From DASQDN01 sp963844855 (GTDB lineage: Bacteria; Acidobacteriota; Terriglobia; Bryobacterales; Bryobacteraceae), in assembly GCA_963844855.1 (NCBI GenBank), contig CAWJQP010000023.1, positions 1-64,000 of the forward strand: a stretch of DNA of 64,000 nucleotides, read 5' to 3'. The translations under genes and the position numbers were made by a program. The number at the start of each line of letters is the position of its first letter. Positions within the stretch are counted from its first letter, which is position 1. Shown one piece after another: positions 25,534-34,428 of this stretch. The notes below the pieces were generated by a model. The model was given only the letters and a program-made list of their open reading frames with translations, did no database searches and had not been told where the DNA came from.

Positions 25534-26670
25534 CTATCTCGGCGTCAGAATCCGTGCCAGCCCGGCCAGTCCGCTGGCGTTTTGGGGAGCTAGAAACGGA
25601 GTCGACGTGGAAAACTGATGGCATCCGCCGCATGTTTGGGTGGTCGCGCGATCGATAATCCCATGCTGGGCAAAGGAGTCCTTCTCGACTGTACCGATGA
25701 AGTCGGAGAGCGCCTTCCGCGCGGTGTCTTGATCGCCTCGATTTGCAGCCTTTTCCGCAGTCGCGAGCAGACCGTCCAACTTTACGGACATTTCGCGGTT
25801 TAGGACGAGTTGCGTGGTGAGTCGCCTGGCGCTGCCGAACGTCAGTAGATCTCCGGCGGATCCTGGCAGAATGCTCGAAACGGCGACCCCGGGGAGCGAT
25901 TGCCATTTCTCTCCATAGACTCCCAGCTGTAGACCTTGCTGAAGCTGGGCCCAGATGCTCGATTTTACCGATCTGACGGATCCGTCACCCATTAGGAAAT
26001 TTCCACCAAGATTGCTATGGATGCTCGCGTAACTGATGCGTCCATCGGGCGCCTGCAACTGAGTCGCGATCTGGTTCACGGTCCCAGGCGTGTTCACGTA
26101 AGACAGCACCTGCTGCTGAAGCTCGGTTCGCGCCGTGCCAAGCGGGACCATTGCGAGGACGTCGGCGATTCCGATGACAGCGCGCGTACGCAGGTCGGCC
26201 CACATCCGGGAACTGCCCTCGGCGGCTCCGGCAACCGGCTGCCATTCGATTCCGAATGCTCCCAGCGGCGTGCCGAATCCGCGGGCGCTCTCCCATCCGG
26301 TTACGCCGGGAGCAGGACTCATCATGAGATACCAGCCCTGTTTGTCGGCGAAGTACCAGAGCGCTTTGTAGCCGTCGAGTTCGCCATTGGCGGCAAAGCC
26401 GGCGGTGGTCAATGCGTCGACGAGAGTGGGTGGATAGGTCTTGTGTTGATTGTGATAGTTATGCAGGGCCAGTCCTATTTGCTTCAGGTTGTTGGAACAC
26501 TGCTGTCGCGCCGCGCTTTCCCGCACCTTTTGGACGGCCGGTAAAAGTAGGCCGATCAGAATGGCGGTAGTGGATATGACAACCAGGAGTTCAATCAGGG
26601 TGAACCCTGCCCGGTTGTGGGATTTCGACATCGTCTTTTCTTGTGTGCTCGACGTCTTGGTCGTAGTCAT
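25534..26670 (-). CDS. Pseudopilin-like (DUF1559-type) protein with C-terminal CXXCH
   Basis: A 378-residue protein with a type IV prepilin leader cut after Gly in AGFTLIELLVVISTTAILIGLLLPAV, then the DUF1559-type sequence ARQQCSNNLKQIGLALHNYHNQHKTYPP and a later NFLMGDGSVR. From about residue 250 the sequence departs from that family and near the C terminus carries CGGCHQFSTSTPFLAP, a possible c-type heme or metal site. GAGGAG before ATG 26670 supports the longer start; ATG 26631 is an alternative. It lies downstream of an 11-bp tandem repeat and of the winged-helix regulator gene. Confidence 0.78.
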   Translation of the reverse strand: MTTTKTSSTQEKTMSKSHNRAGFTLIELLVVISTTAILIGLLLPAVQKVRESAARQQCSNNLKQIGLALHNYHNQHKTYPPTLVDALTTAGFAANGELDGYKALWYFADKQGWYLMMSPAPGVTGWESARGFGTPLGAFGIEWQPVAGAAEGSSRMWADLRTRAVIGIADVLAMVPLGTARTELQQQVLSYVNTPGTVNQIATQLQAPDGRISYASIHSNLGGNFLMGDGSVRSVKSSIWAQLQQGLQLGVYGEKWQSLPGVAVSSILPGSAGDLLTFGSARRLTTQLVLNREMSVKLDGLLATAEKAANRGDQDTARKALSDFIGTVEKDSFAQHGIIDRATTQTCGGCHQFSTSTPFLAPQNASGLAGLARILTPR

Positions 26671-26796
26671 TGTTGTTTCTCCTCGTGTCCGGCTTGTGCT
26701 GGGGTGCTCAAGAAGCTGCGTTTTATCCGGATTCGAGAGTGATTGCGTGACACTTGTGGCAAGCGGCTCACGCGAGGCGCTTCGTATGTGGCTCGC

Positions 26797-26818
26797 AATT
26801 TCCTACAAATTTCCTACA
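26797..26818. promoter_or_regulatory. Perfect 11-bp tandem repeat, candidate operator
   Basis: AATTTCCTACA occurs twice without a gap (26797-26807 and 26808-26818); on the minus strand this reads TGTAGGAAATT twice. An 11-base period puts both copies on one face of the helix, as in PhoB/OmpR-type sites. It lies between the winged-helix regulator gene and the pseudopilin-like gene, about 127 bases before that gene's start. Confidence 0.6.
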
Positions 26819-26845
26819 CGACCTAAGATGCTGATGTAGTGGGTG

Positions 26846-28321
26846 TTATTGGCCTGCTGGCGACAAGCCAAGTTGACGAAGCACTGCGGGATAACGTGGA
26901 TCGGAGCGGATTCCGTCGAGTCTGGGATCGATACGTAGGGTCAGTAGTTCGACCGCGCGGGTGTCGATGGCTGCCTGGAGAGCTTCGAATGCCTCATCAT
27001 TATTCCCGAGAATCGTACTGAGCATGAGTTTGGCGGACGCGTTTACCTTGCCTTGCCGGATCAACTCACGCCGGCTCTCGAGCACCTGTTTGGCGGGACG
27101 CCTGTCACCATCCCTTAGGCTCAACCACGCCCGGTCGGCCTCGATCACTCCAGCGGCCATGGCCGTCTGGTCGAAGGTCTGGCGCGCTTGATCGGTTCGA
27201 CCCAGCCATCCCAAGCTGAGCGCCAGGTAGTATTCGGCCAGCGCGAAATGAGGTTCGCGGTCGAGCACCTTCCGGCATTCGGCTTCGGCGCGGTGGAAAT
27301 CCCGGGCGTAGTAAAACGCCTGGCAGTAGCGGGCGCCGAGGAGAGGTGAGGCTGGATCTAGGCGAAGCGCTTCCTCTGTCAGTCGGATGGCTTCACTCAC
27401 TTCGCCCTTGGCAAATTTGAGTTGGGTATAACCGAGGCGCGCCTGAACGGACGTCGGATCCAATTTCAGAGCGCGCGTGAGGTGCTTCTCCGCCTGATCG
27501 AATTGCCAGTGGTGGAACAGACTTACCAAGCCGGCAGCGTAGTGGGCGGAGGACAGATTCGGATCGAGTTGCAGGGCCCGATTGGCTTCGGCCTCGGCGC
27601 GGTCCACAATTTCGGCCAGGGCGCGCAACCCAAGCAGGGGCATCTGCATGAGGGCTATGGAGAGTCCGGCATGCGCGGCCGCTGAGTTCGGGGTCGTGGA
27701 TAAAGCTTGTTCGAACTGCTCCAAGGCGCGAACCGCCTGTTCGGGAGCGACCTTATATAGAAGATGCTCGCCGATGCGAACACTTGGTCCGACAGGCGAA
27801 TTTACATTTGGTCGAGTCGGACGGATGATGAACCACGCAAGCGAGACAAGCAGGACGACGGCGGCGATGGTCAGCCATCGGAAGGGAAACGCTTTGGTCT
27901 TAGAAGGCGCGGTTTCGATTGCCGTTCTGGTGGTGGGAGATGGAAGGGTTTCGATCGCGGGTTGGGGTAAAGGGTCCGGCTCGTAATATTGCTGGGTGAC
28001 GCTGGCTACGAAGCGATAGCCCCTGCGTGGAATGGTTTCGATGTATGATCCCTCGGGCGCGCCTTCCTCCAAAGCCTTGCGGAGTACTGAGATGTTGCGG
28101 GTTAGACCTGACTCGACCACCGTGACATCGGGCCAGACGGCTTTCATCAAGGATTCCTTCGTCACTAACTGTCCGGCGTTTTGCACGAGGACGAAGAGTA
28201 TGTCGATGACTTTCGGTGTTAAGAGGACTCTAGTGCCGTTCCGTTCGAGTATGCGGTCCTGCGCGTTGAGCCGGAATTCCCCGAAGGAGTAAGCGCTGAC
28301 TGGCTTTGGCGAAGGGCTCAT
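26846..28321 (-). CDS. CadC-like winged-helix regulator with TPR sensor domain
   Basis: A 491-residue one-component membrane regulator. An OmpR-type winged helix covers about 10-105 (YSFGEFRLNAQDRIL, then IETIPRRGYRFVASV). A single membrane helix follows at about 146-167 (FRWLTIAAVVLLVSLAWFII), then tetratricopeptide repeats to the end (ALEQFEQALSTTPNSAAAHAGL, AEKHLTRALKLDPTSVQARLGY). The DNA-binding part is cytoplasmic and the TPR part periplasmic. Such proteins are abundant in Acidobacteriota and often control neighbours; the tandem repeat and pseudopilin gene immediately downstream are the obvious candidate targets. Confidence 0.88.
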   Translation of the reverse strand: MSPSPKPVSAYSFGEFRLNAQDRILERNGTRVLLTPKVIDILFVLVQNAGQLVTKESLMKAVWPDVTVVESGLTRNISVLRKALEEGAPEGSYIETIPRRGYRFVASVTQQYYEPDPLPQPAIETLPSPTTRTAIETAPSKTKAFPFRWLTIAAVVLLVSLAWFIIRPTRPNVNSPVGPSVRIGEHLLYKVAPEQAVRALEQFEQALSTTPNSAAAHAGLSIALMQMPLLGLRALAEIVDRAEAEANRALQLDPNLSSAHYAAGLVSLFHHWQFDQAEKHLTRALKLDPTSVQARLGYTQLKFAKGEVSEAIRLTEEALRLDPASPLLGARYCQAFYYARDFHRAEAECRKVLDREPHFALAEYYLALSLGWLGRTDQARQTFDQTAMAAGVIEADRAWLSLRDGDRRPAKQVLESRRELIRQGKVNASAKLMLSTILGNNDEAFEALQAAIDTRAVELLTLRIDPRLDGIRSDPRYPAVLRQLGLSPAGQ

Positions 28322-28382
28322 GCGGTGAAAGCGACTTTCCTTACTATAGGCGCACTGGATTACACGTCTTGAGAGCTACTGT

Positions 28383-29027
28383 TTATTTGTCTGTCCAGAA
28401 CAACTCGGCATCCGACCTGCGCACATAGTTTGCGTCGAGGAGGGCCGGATTCTGTGCTGGTGTGGTCGCGGCAATCCGCGCGATTGCTGACGCCAGCGTT
28501 CGTTGTTCGACAATTCTTACGCTTTCAATGGCGAAGCTTGCGCGAAAGGGGGAGAAGTCGGGCGAGATGATCTCTTCGGGTTTTCGCGGGAGGTTCGACA
28601 GCCAAGTGGGGAAAGTTGTGACGATTTCCGGCGCTAGCGGTTGAAGGTTGGCATCATAAAGCGCCGCATAGATTTCTCCGCGGCGGGCGTCCATCACGAC
28701 GCCTCGCGCGTCGCTGACGCCGAATTCGGCAAGCGCCTGAAGGTTCGAAACGGCGACTGCTCCGCGGCCCATGGCGTCGGCAAGACCTTTTACGGCGGTT
28801 AATCCGACACGAACGCCGGTGAATGATCCTGGTCCTGCGGCTGCTGCAAAGACGTCCACGCTGGCGAGCGGCCAGTCGTGGCGGTGCAGTAGTGATTCGA
28901 GTTGACCGTAAAGAATCTGGCTGAAGCCATCGGGCGAATGGAGAGGGACTTCCTCCACGGTTTCTCCGTCTTCATGCAACGCCAAGCTACCAAAATTGGA
29001 GGTTGTATCGATTGCCAGAATTCGCAT
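28383..29027 (-). CDS. tsaB: tRNA threonylcarbamoyladenosine biosynthesis protein TsaB
   Basis: A 214-residue TsaB, the ASKHA-fold partner that dimerises with TsaD in making t6A37 on ANN-decoding tRNAs. It begins MRILAIDTTSNFGSLAL and has the family's strongest signature AAAGPGSFTGVRVGLTAVKGLA, then VVMDARRGEIYAALY. The length is normal for the family. Its ATG overlaps the stop of the upstream DUF5060/DUF4038 gene by one base. It is a core housekeeping gene, which argues that this region is chromosomal. Confidence 0.95.
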   Translation of the reverse strand: MRILAIDTTSNFGSLALHEDGETVEEVPLHSPDGFSQILYGQLESLLHRHDWPLASVDVFAAAAGPGSFTGVRVGLTAVKGLADAMGRGAVAVSNLQALAEFGVSDARGVVMDARRGEIYAALYDANLQPLAPEIVTTFPTWLSNLPRKPEEIISPDFSPFRASFAIESVRIVEQRTLASAIARIAATTPAQNPALLDANYVRRSDAELFWTDK

Positions 29028-30865
29028 TATGGATTGAGCCGGAAGATGCGATCGAGCACATAAACCTTCCCGTTGGCATTCATCCCATGAACACGAATAT
29101 TGAGGACCGTGGGTGATTTCGCAGTCAACGCTTTATCCACGCGGAACGTTCCTTGCGTCCCGGTCCCCATGACTCGGAATCCCTGCTCATTCGAAGGCGC
29201 CTCGCCGGTCCAGAGATACATCATGGTTCGCGTGCCGCGCGTTTCGCGCTTGAGCTTCAGCTCATATCGAGGAGGCACGGCTAGCGATAGTTCATCCTTC
29301 GCGGGTTGCACGATTTCAAACGGGATCTTGGTTACACCGCTCTCCACTTCCTGCATCAAGAATGGACGCGATTCAAATTTCCACGACTTGAGCATTCCTT
29401 CCTTGCGGCCTTCGCGCGATATGTGAAGAACCCAATCGTGCTCGGTGCTAGGCGGATCGAATGACTGTCGCTCGGACTTGAAGTTCTTTGCGGGGATGAT
29501 CTCTCCAGTCGCGGGGTCCATCCATTTAACGTCGTAGCCGTGCTTCTCAAGGCGGACTTCTACAGGGCCGGAGGGCTTCTCGATATAGACGATGTACTCG
29601 ATACCGGGAAGCGCCATAGCGCGTCCGCCATCCACGTCGAAATACGGCTCGAGCTCCCAGTAGCGATTGTCAGAGAAGAAGTCGAACCAAACCGTCATTG
29701 CTTTGGCGCCGGGTGATTCGACATACTTTAGATCTGTCTTCAGTGTGCCGCCACCATACGTCCCGGTATTGCCGAAGACGGGATATTGGCCGTTCATAAT
29801 GGTGTTCCAGAGCCGCCGCCGGAACGTATTGCTATCCACGTGATGGGGATGAGTTTGTCCACCGCCGCTGTTTTCATAACCGAACTCGGCGTTGACGAAG
29901 GGCGCAGCGTATAACTGGTGTTCGATTGCGCCGAGGTCGTCAGAGGAACTCTGATACAGCACGTGATCCATCCAACCGTCGGGCAATAGCGGCGTCGAGG
30001 AGGAAGTGGTGTGGGTTGTTCGCGGATGCGCGTAGGGATCGCGGCTCTTCAAAACCGTCCCGAGCTGCTTCATTAACTCACGCGCATCGGTATACTCTTC
30101 GAACTCCTGCACGAGCTGCCAGGTGATGTTGTAAGCGCCGTAGCGCGACACCATGTAACGGATGTAACGCTCCCGTTGCGCAGCCGATGGGAACAACTTG
30201 CGCAGATGATCTTTGTCGTGACCAAGGATGAGATCGACGATGATGCCTTTCGCATTCATCGCCGCCAAGCGTTCGTCGAGGGTTTTGTGGAAGGCGATGT
30301 CCGGTTTGTCAGGACCCTGCCAGGTTGGCTTCTGCTCGCCGCCAATGGCGTAGCCGCGCATGTGATTGAACTTCTGCTCGGCACGCGCCTCAATATATCT
30401 GGTGAAATCTTCCGCGGCAATAAATGCGAAATCGTAACGCGTGTCACCCATCCAGAGATGGGGTTGCTTGTTCTCCACGGTCATCCAGTGGTGTCCGTTG
30501 ACAGCCTTTATGAAACCAGGATGACCGGATGCCGTTGACATCACTTGCCCTTGTTTGCCGTTGAACCGCTCAATATTTCCGGTGAATCGAAGATCCCACT
30601 GGCCCTCTTCCGTCGGCGCGAAGCGGATGACCATCCGATTTCCACCATCCCAAAATGCGGTTGTGGGCAACGTGCGGTGACGCGGCGACCGAATTTCGGC
30701 CTGAATGTTTACGCTGGCATAGGGATTCGGATGCGCTGCCATCTCCTTGGCGTCGAGCTCAAACACGATGTCGCAGATCGAGTAGGCCGGCGTCGTTTCG
30801 CAGATGGTCTGCGCGGCGGCCGTGGTCGCGACGATCAGTACAAGGAAAAGACTCCTCACGGTCAT
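29027..30865 (-). CDS. Secreted DUF5060/DUF4038 glycosidase-like protein
   Basis: About 612 residues with a signal peptide (TVRSLFLVLIVATTAAAQ). It has an N-terminal beta domain (DUF5060, about 30-115: FWDGGNRMVIRFAPTEEGQWDLRF), a TIM-barrel (DUF4038/apiosidase-like, about 125-430: WMGDTRYDFAF, NHMRGYAIGGEQ, YGAYNITWQLVQEFEEY), and a C-terminal collagen-binding-like beta region. Acid residues typical of the barrel appear in WQLVQEFEEY and in VNAEFGYENSGGG. It probably hydrolyses plant-derived glycans. ATG 30865 starts the signal peptide; longer frames are unlikely. It diverges from mazG across 44 bases. Confidence 0.85.
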   Translation of the reverse strand: MTVRSLFLVLIVATTAAAQTICETTPAYSICDIVFELDAKEMAAHPNPYASVNIQAEIRSPRHRTLPTTAFWDGGNRMVIRFAPTEEGQWDLRFTGNIERFNGKQGQVMSTASGHPGFIKAVNGHHWMTVENKQPHLWMGDTRYDFAFIAAEDFTRYIEARAEQKFNHMRGYAIGGEQKPTWQGPDKPDIAFHKTLDERLAAMNAKGIIVDLILGHDKDHLRKLFPSAAQRERYIRYMVSRYGAYNITWQLVQEFEEYTDARELMKQLGTVLKSRDPYAHPRTTHTTSSSTPLLPDGWMDHVLYQSSSDDLGAIEHQLYAAPFVNAEFGYENSGGGQTHPHHVDSNTFRRRLWNTIMNGQYPVFGNTGTYGGGTLKTDLKYVESPGAKAMTVWFDFFSDNRYWELEPYFDVDGGRAMALPGIEYIVYIEKPSGPVEVRLEKHGYDVKWMDPATGEIIPAKNFKSERQSFDPPSTEHDWVLHISREGRKEGMLKSWKFESRPFLMQEVESGVTKIPFEIVQPAKDELSLAVPPRYELKLKRETRGTRTMMYLWTGEAPSNEQGFRVMGTGTQGTFRVDKALTAKSPTVLNIRVHGMNANGKVYVLDRIFRLNP

Positions 30866-30909
30866 ATATCCAGTGTATTGAGTCGGAAGTCCGCGTGCTA
30901 ACCTGACGC

Positions 30910-31704
30910 TTGGATTCCTCCGCCGGCGAAAAGTTCGAGAAATTGATTTCGATAATGGCCCGGCTGCGCGGGCCGAATGGTTGTCCCTGGGACCGTGAGC
31001 AGACATTCGACACCATTAAGCCATACACCCTTGAAGAGACGTATGAGGTACTGGAATCGATCGACGCGCGCGACTGGCAGGGGCTGGCGGACGAACTCGG
31101 CGATCTGATGTTGCAATGCGTTTTCTATGCGCAGATGGCGTCGGAAGAAGGCCATTTTCGCATTGAAGATTCGCTCGACGCCATTAACGAAAAGCTGATC
31201 CGCCGTCACCCACACATTTTTGGCGACACAGAGGCGCGGACGGCCGACGAAGTATTGAAGAACTGGAACGAAATCAAGGCGGAAGAAAAGAAGAGCAAGG
31301 GCGAGAGTCCCAAGCTTCTGCTCGAGAGCATTCCGCGTTCCTTGCCGGCGCTGATGGAAGCAGCGCACATTAGTTCACGCGCGGCGAGCGCGGGGTTCGA
31401 TTGGGAGAACGCCGAACAGGTTTTAGCGAAGCTGGAAGAGGAACTGCATGAGCTGGCTGAGGCTCGGAAGCAGGCGTCGCAGGAAGAGATTGAAGGGGAG
31501 ATCGGCGACTTGTTGTTCGTGCTGGTTAACCTTGCTCGATTCGTTCGCGTGGATCCCGAGCAGGCGCTACGCAGGAGCAACTCGAAATTCCGGCGGCGCT
31601 TTGCGCACGTTGAGAAATCGCTGCAGGGGCGGGGAAAGAAGTTCGCCGAATCGGACATTCAGGAGATGGAAGAGCTTTGGCAGGAGGCGAAGCGCTCGGA
31701 ATGA
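30910..31704 (+). CDS. mazG: Nucleoside triphosphate pyrophosphohydrolase MazG
   Basis: A 264-residue full-length MazG with two all-alpha NTP-PPase domains. Domain 1 (about 15-125) starts MARLRGPNGCPWDREQTFDTIKPYTLEETYEVLE and includes LADELGDLM. Domain 2 carries LEEELHELAEAR and IEGEIGDLLFVLVN, the EExxE...ExxD metal sites. It hydrolyses (d)NTPs to monophosphates. The TTG start at 30910 is supported by the length. The stop overlaps the ATG of the acyltransferase gene (ATGA), so it heads the mazG-GNAT-racemase-EamA operon. Confidence 0.93.
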   Translation: MDSSAGEKFEKLISIMARLRGPNGCPWDREQTFDTIKPYTLEETYEVLESIDARDWQGLADELGDLMLQCVFYAQMASEEGHFRIEDSLDAINEKLIRRHPHIFGDTEARTADEVLKNWNEIKAEEKKSKGESPKLLLESIPRSLPALMEAAHISSRAASAGFDWENAEQVLAKLEEELHELAEARKQASQEEIEGEIGDLLFVLVNLARFVRVDPEQALRRSNSKFRRRFAHVEKSLQGRGKKFAESDIQEMEELWQEAKRSE

Positions 31705-32433
31705 TTGAAGTTCGCGCGCTGACCGAGCAATCGGAATTACAGGAAGCGGTTCGGCTTCAAAAAGAAATCTGGGGATTTGCCGAGATTGAGTTGTTGCCGG
31801 TACGACTGTTTGTCGTCGCAACGAAAGTCGGCGGACAAGTATTCGGCGCGTTCGATGGTCCGGAGATGATCGCGTTTCTGCTGGCGATTCCGGGAATCAA
31901 ACAGGGCGGCGCATCGTATCTGCACAGCCACATGATGGGCGTGCTTCCCCCGTATCGCAATAAAGGCGTTGGCAGAATGTTGAAGCTGCGCCAGCGCGAG
32001 GAAGCGATCGAGCAAGGTGTGCAACTGGTGGAGTGGACCTTCGATCCGCTGGAATTGAAGAACGCGTTCTTCAATATTGAGCGTCTGGGGGCCGTTGTCC
32101 GGCGTTACGTATTGAATCAATACGGAACCACAACGAGCCGTCTGCATGGAGGCCTGCCGACCGACCGTTGTGTTGCCGAGTGGCACGTGCAACACGCTTC
32201 GAGTCGATCAGATTCTTAACGGGCATCGGCCTTACGAAGTGATTGAAGCGAGGATTGACGTTCCCTATGCGATCGCCACGTGGCGCGTGGATGATCCGCA
32301 GCGGGCGCGCGAGGCGCAGCAGTCGATCAGTGAACAATTTCTCGATCACCTGCGGTCGGGCCTTGTCGTGGTTGGCTTCGAACGCGGCGAGACCACAGGA
32401 ACATATCTCTTAGGACCATGGAATTCCTACTAG
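31701..32433 (+). CDS. GNAT-family N-acyltransferase, frame interrupted once
   Basis: About 243 residues in two frames. The N-terminal part (MIEVRALTEQSELQEAVRLQKEIWGF) includes the acyl-CoA loop LPPYRNKGVGRMLKLRQ and runs to LPTDRCVAEWHV. Near 32190 one extra base moves the frame. The rest reads TLRVDQILNGHRPYEVIEARIDVPYAIATWRVDDP and ends FERGETTGTYLLGPW, which matches the C-terminal half of this GNAT subgroup. In Geobacillus a GNAT succinyltransferase is paired with N-succinylamino acid racemase, and here the next gene is that racemase homologue. Function as an amino-acid succinyltransferase is therefore likely. The shift may be a sequence error. Confidence 0.8.
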
Positions 32434-33536
32434 AGCGAGCAACGATCCGGCATCTGCGGATGCCGCTTGTGCACTTTTTTGAGACCAGCTTCAGCCGTAC
32501 TTATGAGCGCGACATCGTGCTGGTGGAAGTCATCGCCGACGGCGTGTCCGGTTGGGGAGAAGTGACGGCCGGCGAGCATCCTTTCTACAACGAAGAGTGG
32601 ACCGAATCGGCCTGGCTGCTGTTGAAGAACTACATCGTTCCGCGTGTGCTCGGGAAGCCGCTGAAGGCGGCCGCCGATGTGTACCCGCTGACGAAGCATA
32701 TCCGAGGGCACAACATGGCGCGCGGCGGTTGTGAGGTGGCCGTGTGGGACCTGGAAGCGCGGCGCGCCGGTCTGCCTTTGTACCGGCACATCGGCGGAGG
32801 CGCACGGCGCGAGATTCCTTGTGGTGTGTCGATCGGAGTTCAAGATTCCGTCGATCAGCTTTTAGGAAAGATCGAGACCGAACTCGCTGCCGGTTATCAG
32901 CGCATCAAGATGAAGATCAAACCCGGCTGGGACGTTGATGTTGTCGCGGCCGTCCGCAAGCGCTTTCCCCAGATCAAGCTGATGGCGGATGCAAATTCCG
33001 CGTACACGCTTGCGGATATTGATCATTTGCGGCGATTGGATGAGTTTGACCTGATGATGATCGAGCAGCCGCTGAGTCACGACGACATCATCGATCACGC
33101 CACGCTGCAGGCTAAGATGACGACGCCGATCTGCCTGGATGAATGTATTCGTACGGTGCGGCACGCCGAGCAGGCGATTGAAATGAAAGCCTGCCGGATT
33201 ATCAACATCAAGCTGGGGCGAGTGGCAGGATTCTCTCAGGCCAAGCGGGTGCATGATGTTGCGCAAAAAGCGGGAATTCCGGTGTGGTGCGGGGGAATGC
33301 TGGAAGCCGGTGTGGGCCGCGCTCACAACATCGCCTTGTCGACGCTTCCGAACTTCGTGCTGCCAGGCGATGTCTCGGCGAGCAAGCGCTATTGGAAACG
33401 GGACATTATTGTGCCGGGAGTAGAGGTGACGCCATCGGGAACGATTGCGGTTCGTGACGAGCCGGGATTCGGATATGAGATCGATCACGACTGGGTGCGC
33501 GAACTAACGGTACGCGAGGAAACCATTGTTGTCTGA
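32418..33536 (+). CDS. N-succinylamino acid racemase / o-succinylbenzoate synthase-like enzyme
   Basis: A 372-residue enolase-superfamily protein of the MenC/NSAR branch. Catalytic features are the KxK pair in RIKMKIKPGWD, metal ligands in LMADANSAY, MMIEQPLSHDD and CLDECIRT, and the second catalytic Lys in INIKLGRVAG; a CGGMLEAGVGRAHN motif follows. In menaquinone makers this fold makes o-succinylbenzoate, while NSARs racemise N-succinyl amino acids. No other men gene is in the window and a GNAT acyltransferase overlaps it by 16 bases, so the racemase role is favoured. Intact; followed by an EamA exporter. Confidence 0.9.
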   Translation: MEFLLERATIRHLRMPLVHFFETSFSRTYERDIVLVEVIADGVSGWGEVTAGEHPFYNEEWTESAWLLLKNYIVPRVLGKPLKAAADVYPLTKHIRGHNMARGGCEVAVWDLEARRAGLPLYRHIGGGARREIPCGVSIGVQDSVDQLLGKIETELAAGYQRIKMKIKPGWDVDVVAAVRKRFPQIKLMADANSAYTLADIDHLRRLDEFDLMMIEQPLSHDDIIDHATLQAKMTTPICLDECIRTVRHAEQAIEMKACRIINIKLGRVAGFSQAKRVHDVAQKAGIPVWCGGMLEAGVGRAHNIALSTLPNFVLPGDVSASKRYWKRDIIVPGVEVTPSGTIAVRDEPGFGYEIDHDWVRELTVREETIVV

Positions 33537-34416
33537 GGGTCCATCCTTTGTCAGGATTTACTCTCTCGTCGCATTGATGACCACGCTGTGGTCATTGAAC
33601 TATATCGTCGCCAAGTACGCGCTACGCGAGTTCCCTGCAATGCTTGCGTCTGGGATGCGCATGATCATCGCAGGCTCCATCATGATTGCGGTGTATCGAT
33701 GGAATCGCGCGAAAGGCTCCATACCGCCGTGGACCCGTCGAGACGTGGGTTTGCTTGCGTTTCTTGGCGTGATCGGTGTGGGGTTGAACCAGTTCTTCTT
33801 TGTTCTGGGGATCAGCATGACGACGGTGTCCCACGCCGCGATCGTTGCCGGATTGACGCCCGTCACGGTGTTGATGCTCGCATCGGCGATGGGAATGGAG
33901 CGGCTGGGCGTTGTGCGTCTCGGCGGAATGTTTATTGCGCTTGCAGGCGTGTTCACGCTGCAGATGTCATCTTCGCAATCCGGTGGCGCGACCGCTCTGG
34001 GCGATATCTTCATCTATTTGGCGTCCTTCACCTTCGCGGTGTTTACAGTGCGCGGCAAGCAGGAAGCATCAAGGCTGGGCGGTGTTGTGGTGAACACTTT
34101 TGCCTATGCCGGATCAGCGGTGGCGATGATGCCGATCACCGCCGGATACGCATGGTCGTTTCCATTTCGGAATGTCAGTTGGGTGGCCTGGATGAGCCTT
34201 CTGTATATGGCGGTGTTTCCGTCGGTAGTTTGCTATTCGATTTATTACTATGCGCTGAAACATGTACCGGCATCGCGCGTGGCTGCCTTTCAGTATCTGC
34301 AGCCGCTGCTGGCGATGATTATGGCGATTCTGATTCTCGGTGAGAATACTACAGCCGGTTTGATGAGCGGTGGAGCGCTTGTATTGCTCGGCGTTTTCAT
34401 GGCAGAGAAAGGCTGA
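33526..34416 (+). CDS. EamA/DMT-family transporter
   Basis: A 296-residue integral membrane protein with ten hydrophobic segments in two EamA repeats (first from LVALMTTLWSLNYIVAKYAL, second from IFIYLASFTFAVFTVRGKQEA). It ends with FQYLQPLLAMIMAILILGE, the usual second-repeat signature. Family members export amino acids or other small metabolites. The TTG start overlaps the racemase gene by 11 bases, so it probably serves the same pathway, for instance as an amino-acid exporter; the direction and substrate are not shown. Confidence 0.9.
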   Translation: MLSEGPSFVRIYSLVALMTTLWSLNYIVAKYALREFPAMLASGMRMIIAGSIMIAVYRWNRAKGSIPPWTRRDVGLLAFLGVIGVGLNQFFFVLGISMTTVSHAAIVAGLTPVTVLMLASAMGMERLGVVRLGGMFIALAGVFTLQMSSSQSGGATALGDIFIYLASFTFAVFTVRGKQEASRLGGVVVNTFAYAGSAVAMMPITAGYAWSFPFRNVSWVAWMSLLYMAVFPSVVCYSIYYYALKHVPASRVAAFQYLQPLLAMIMAILILGENTTAGLMSGGALVLLGVFMAEKG

Positions 34417-34428
34417 GGGTCTTCAGGT

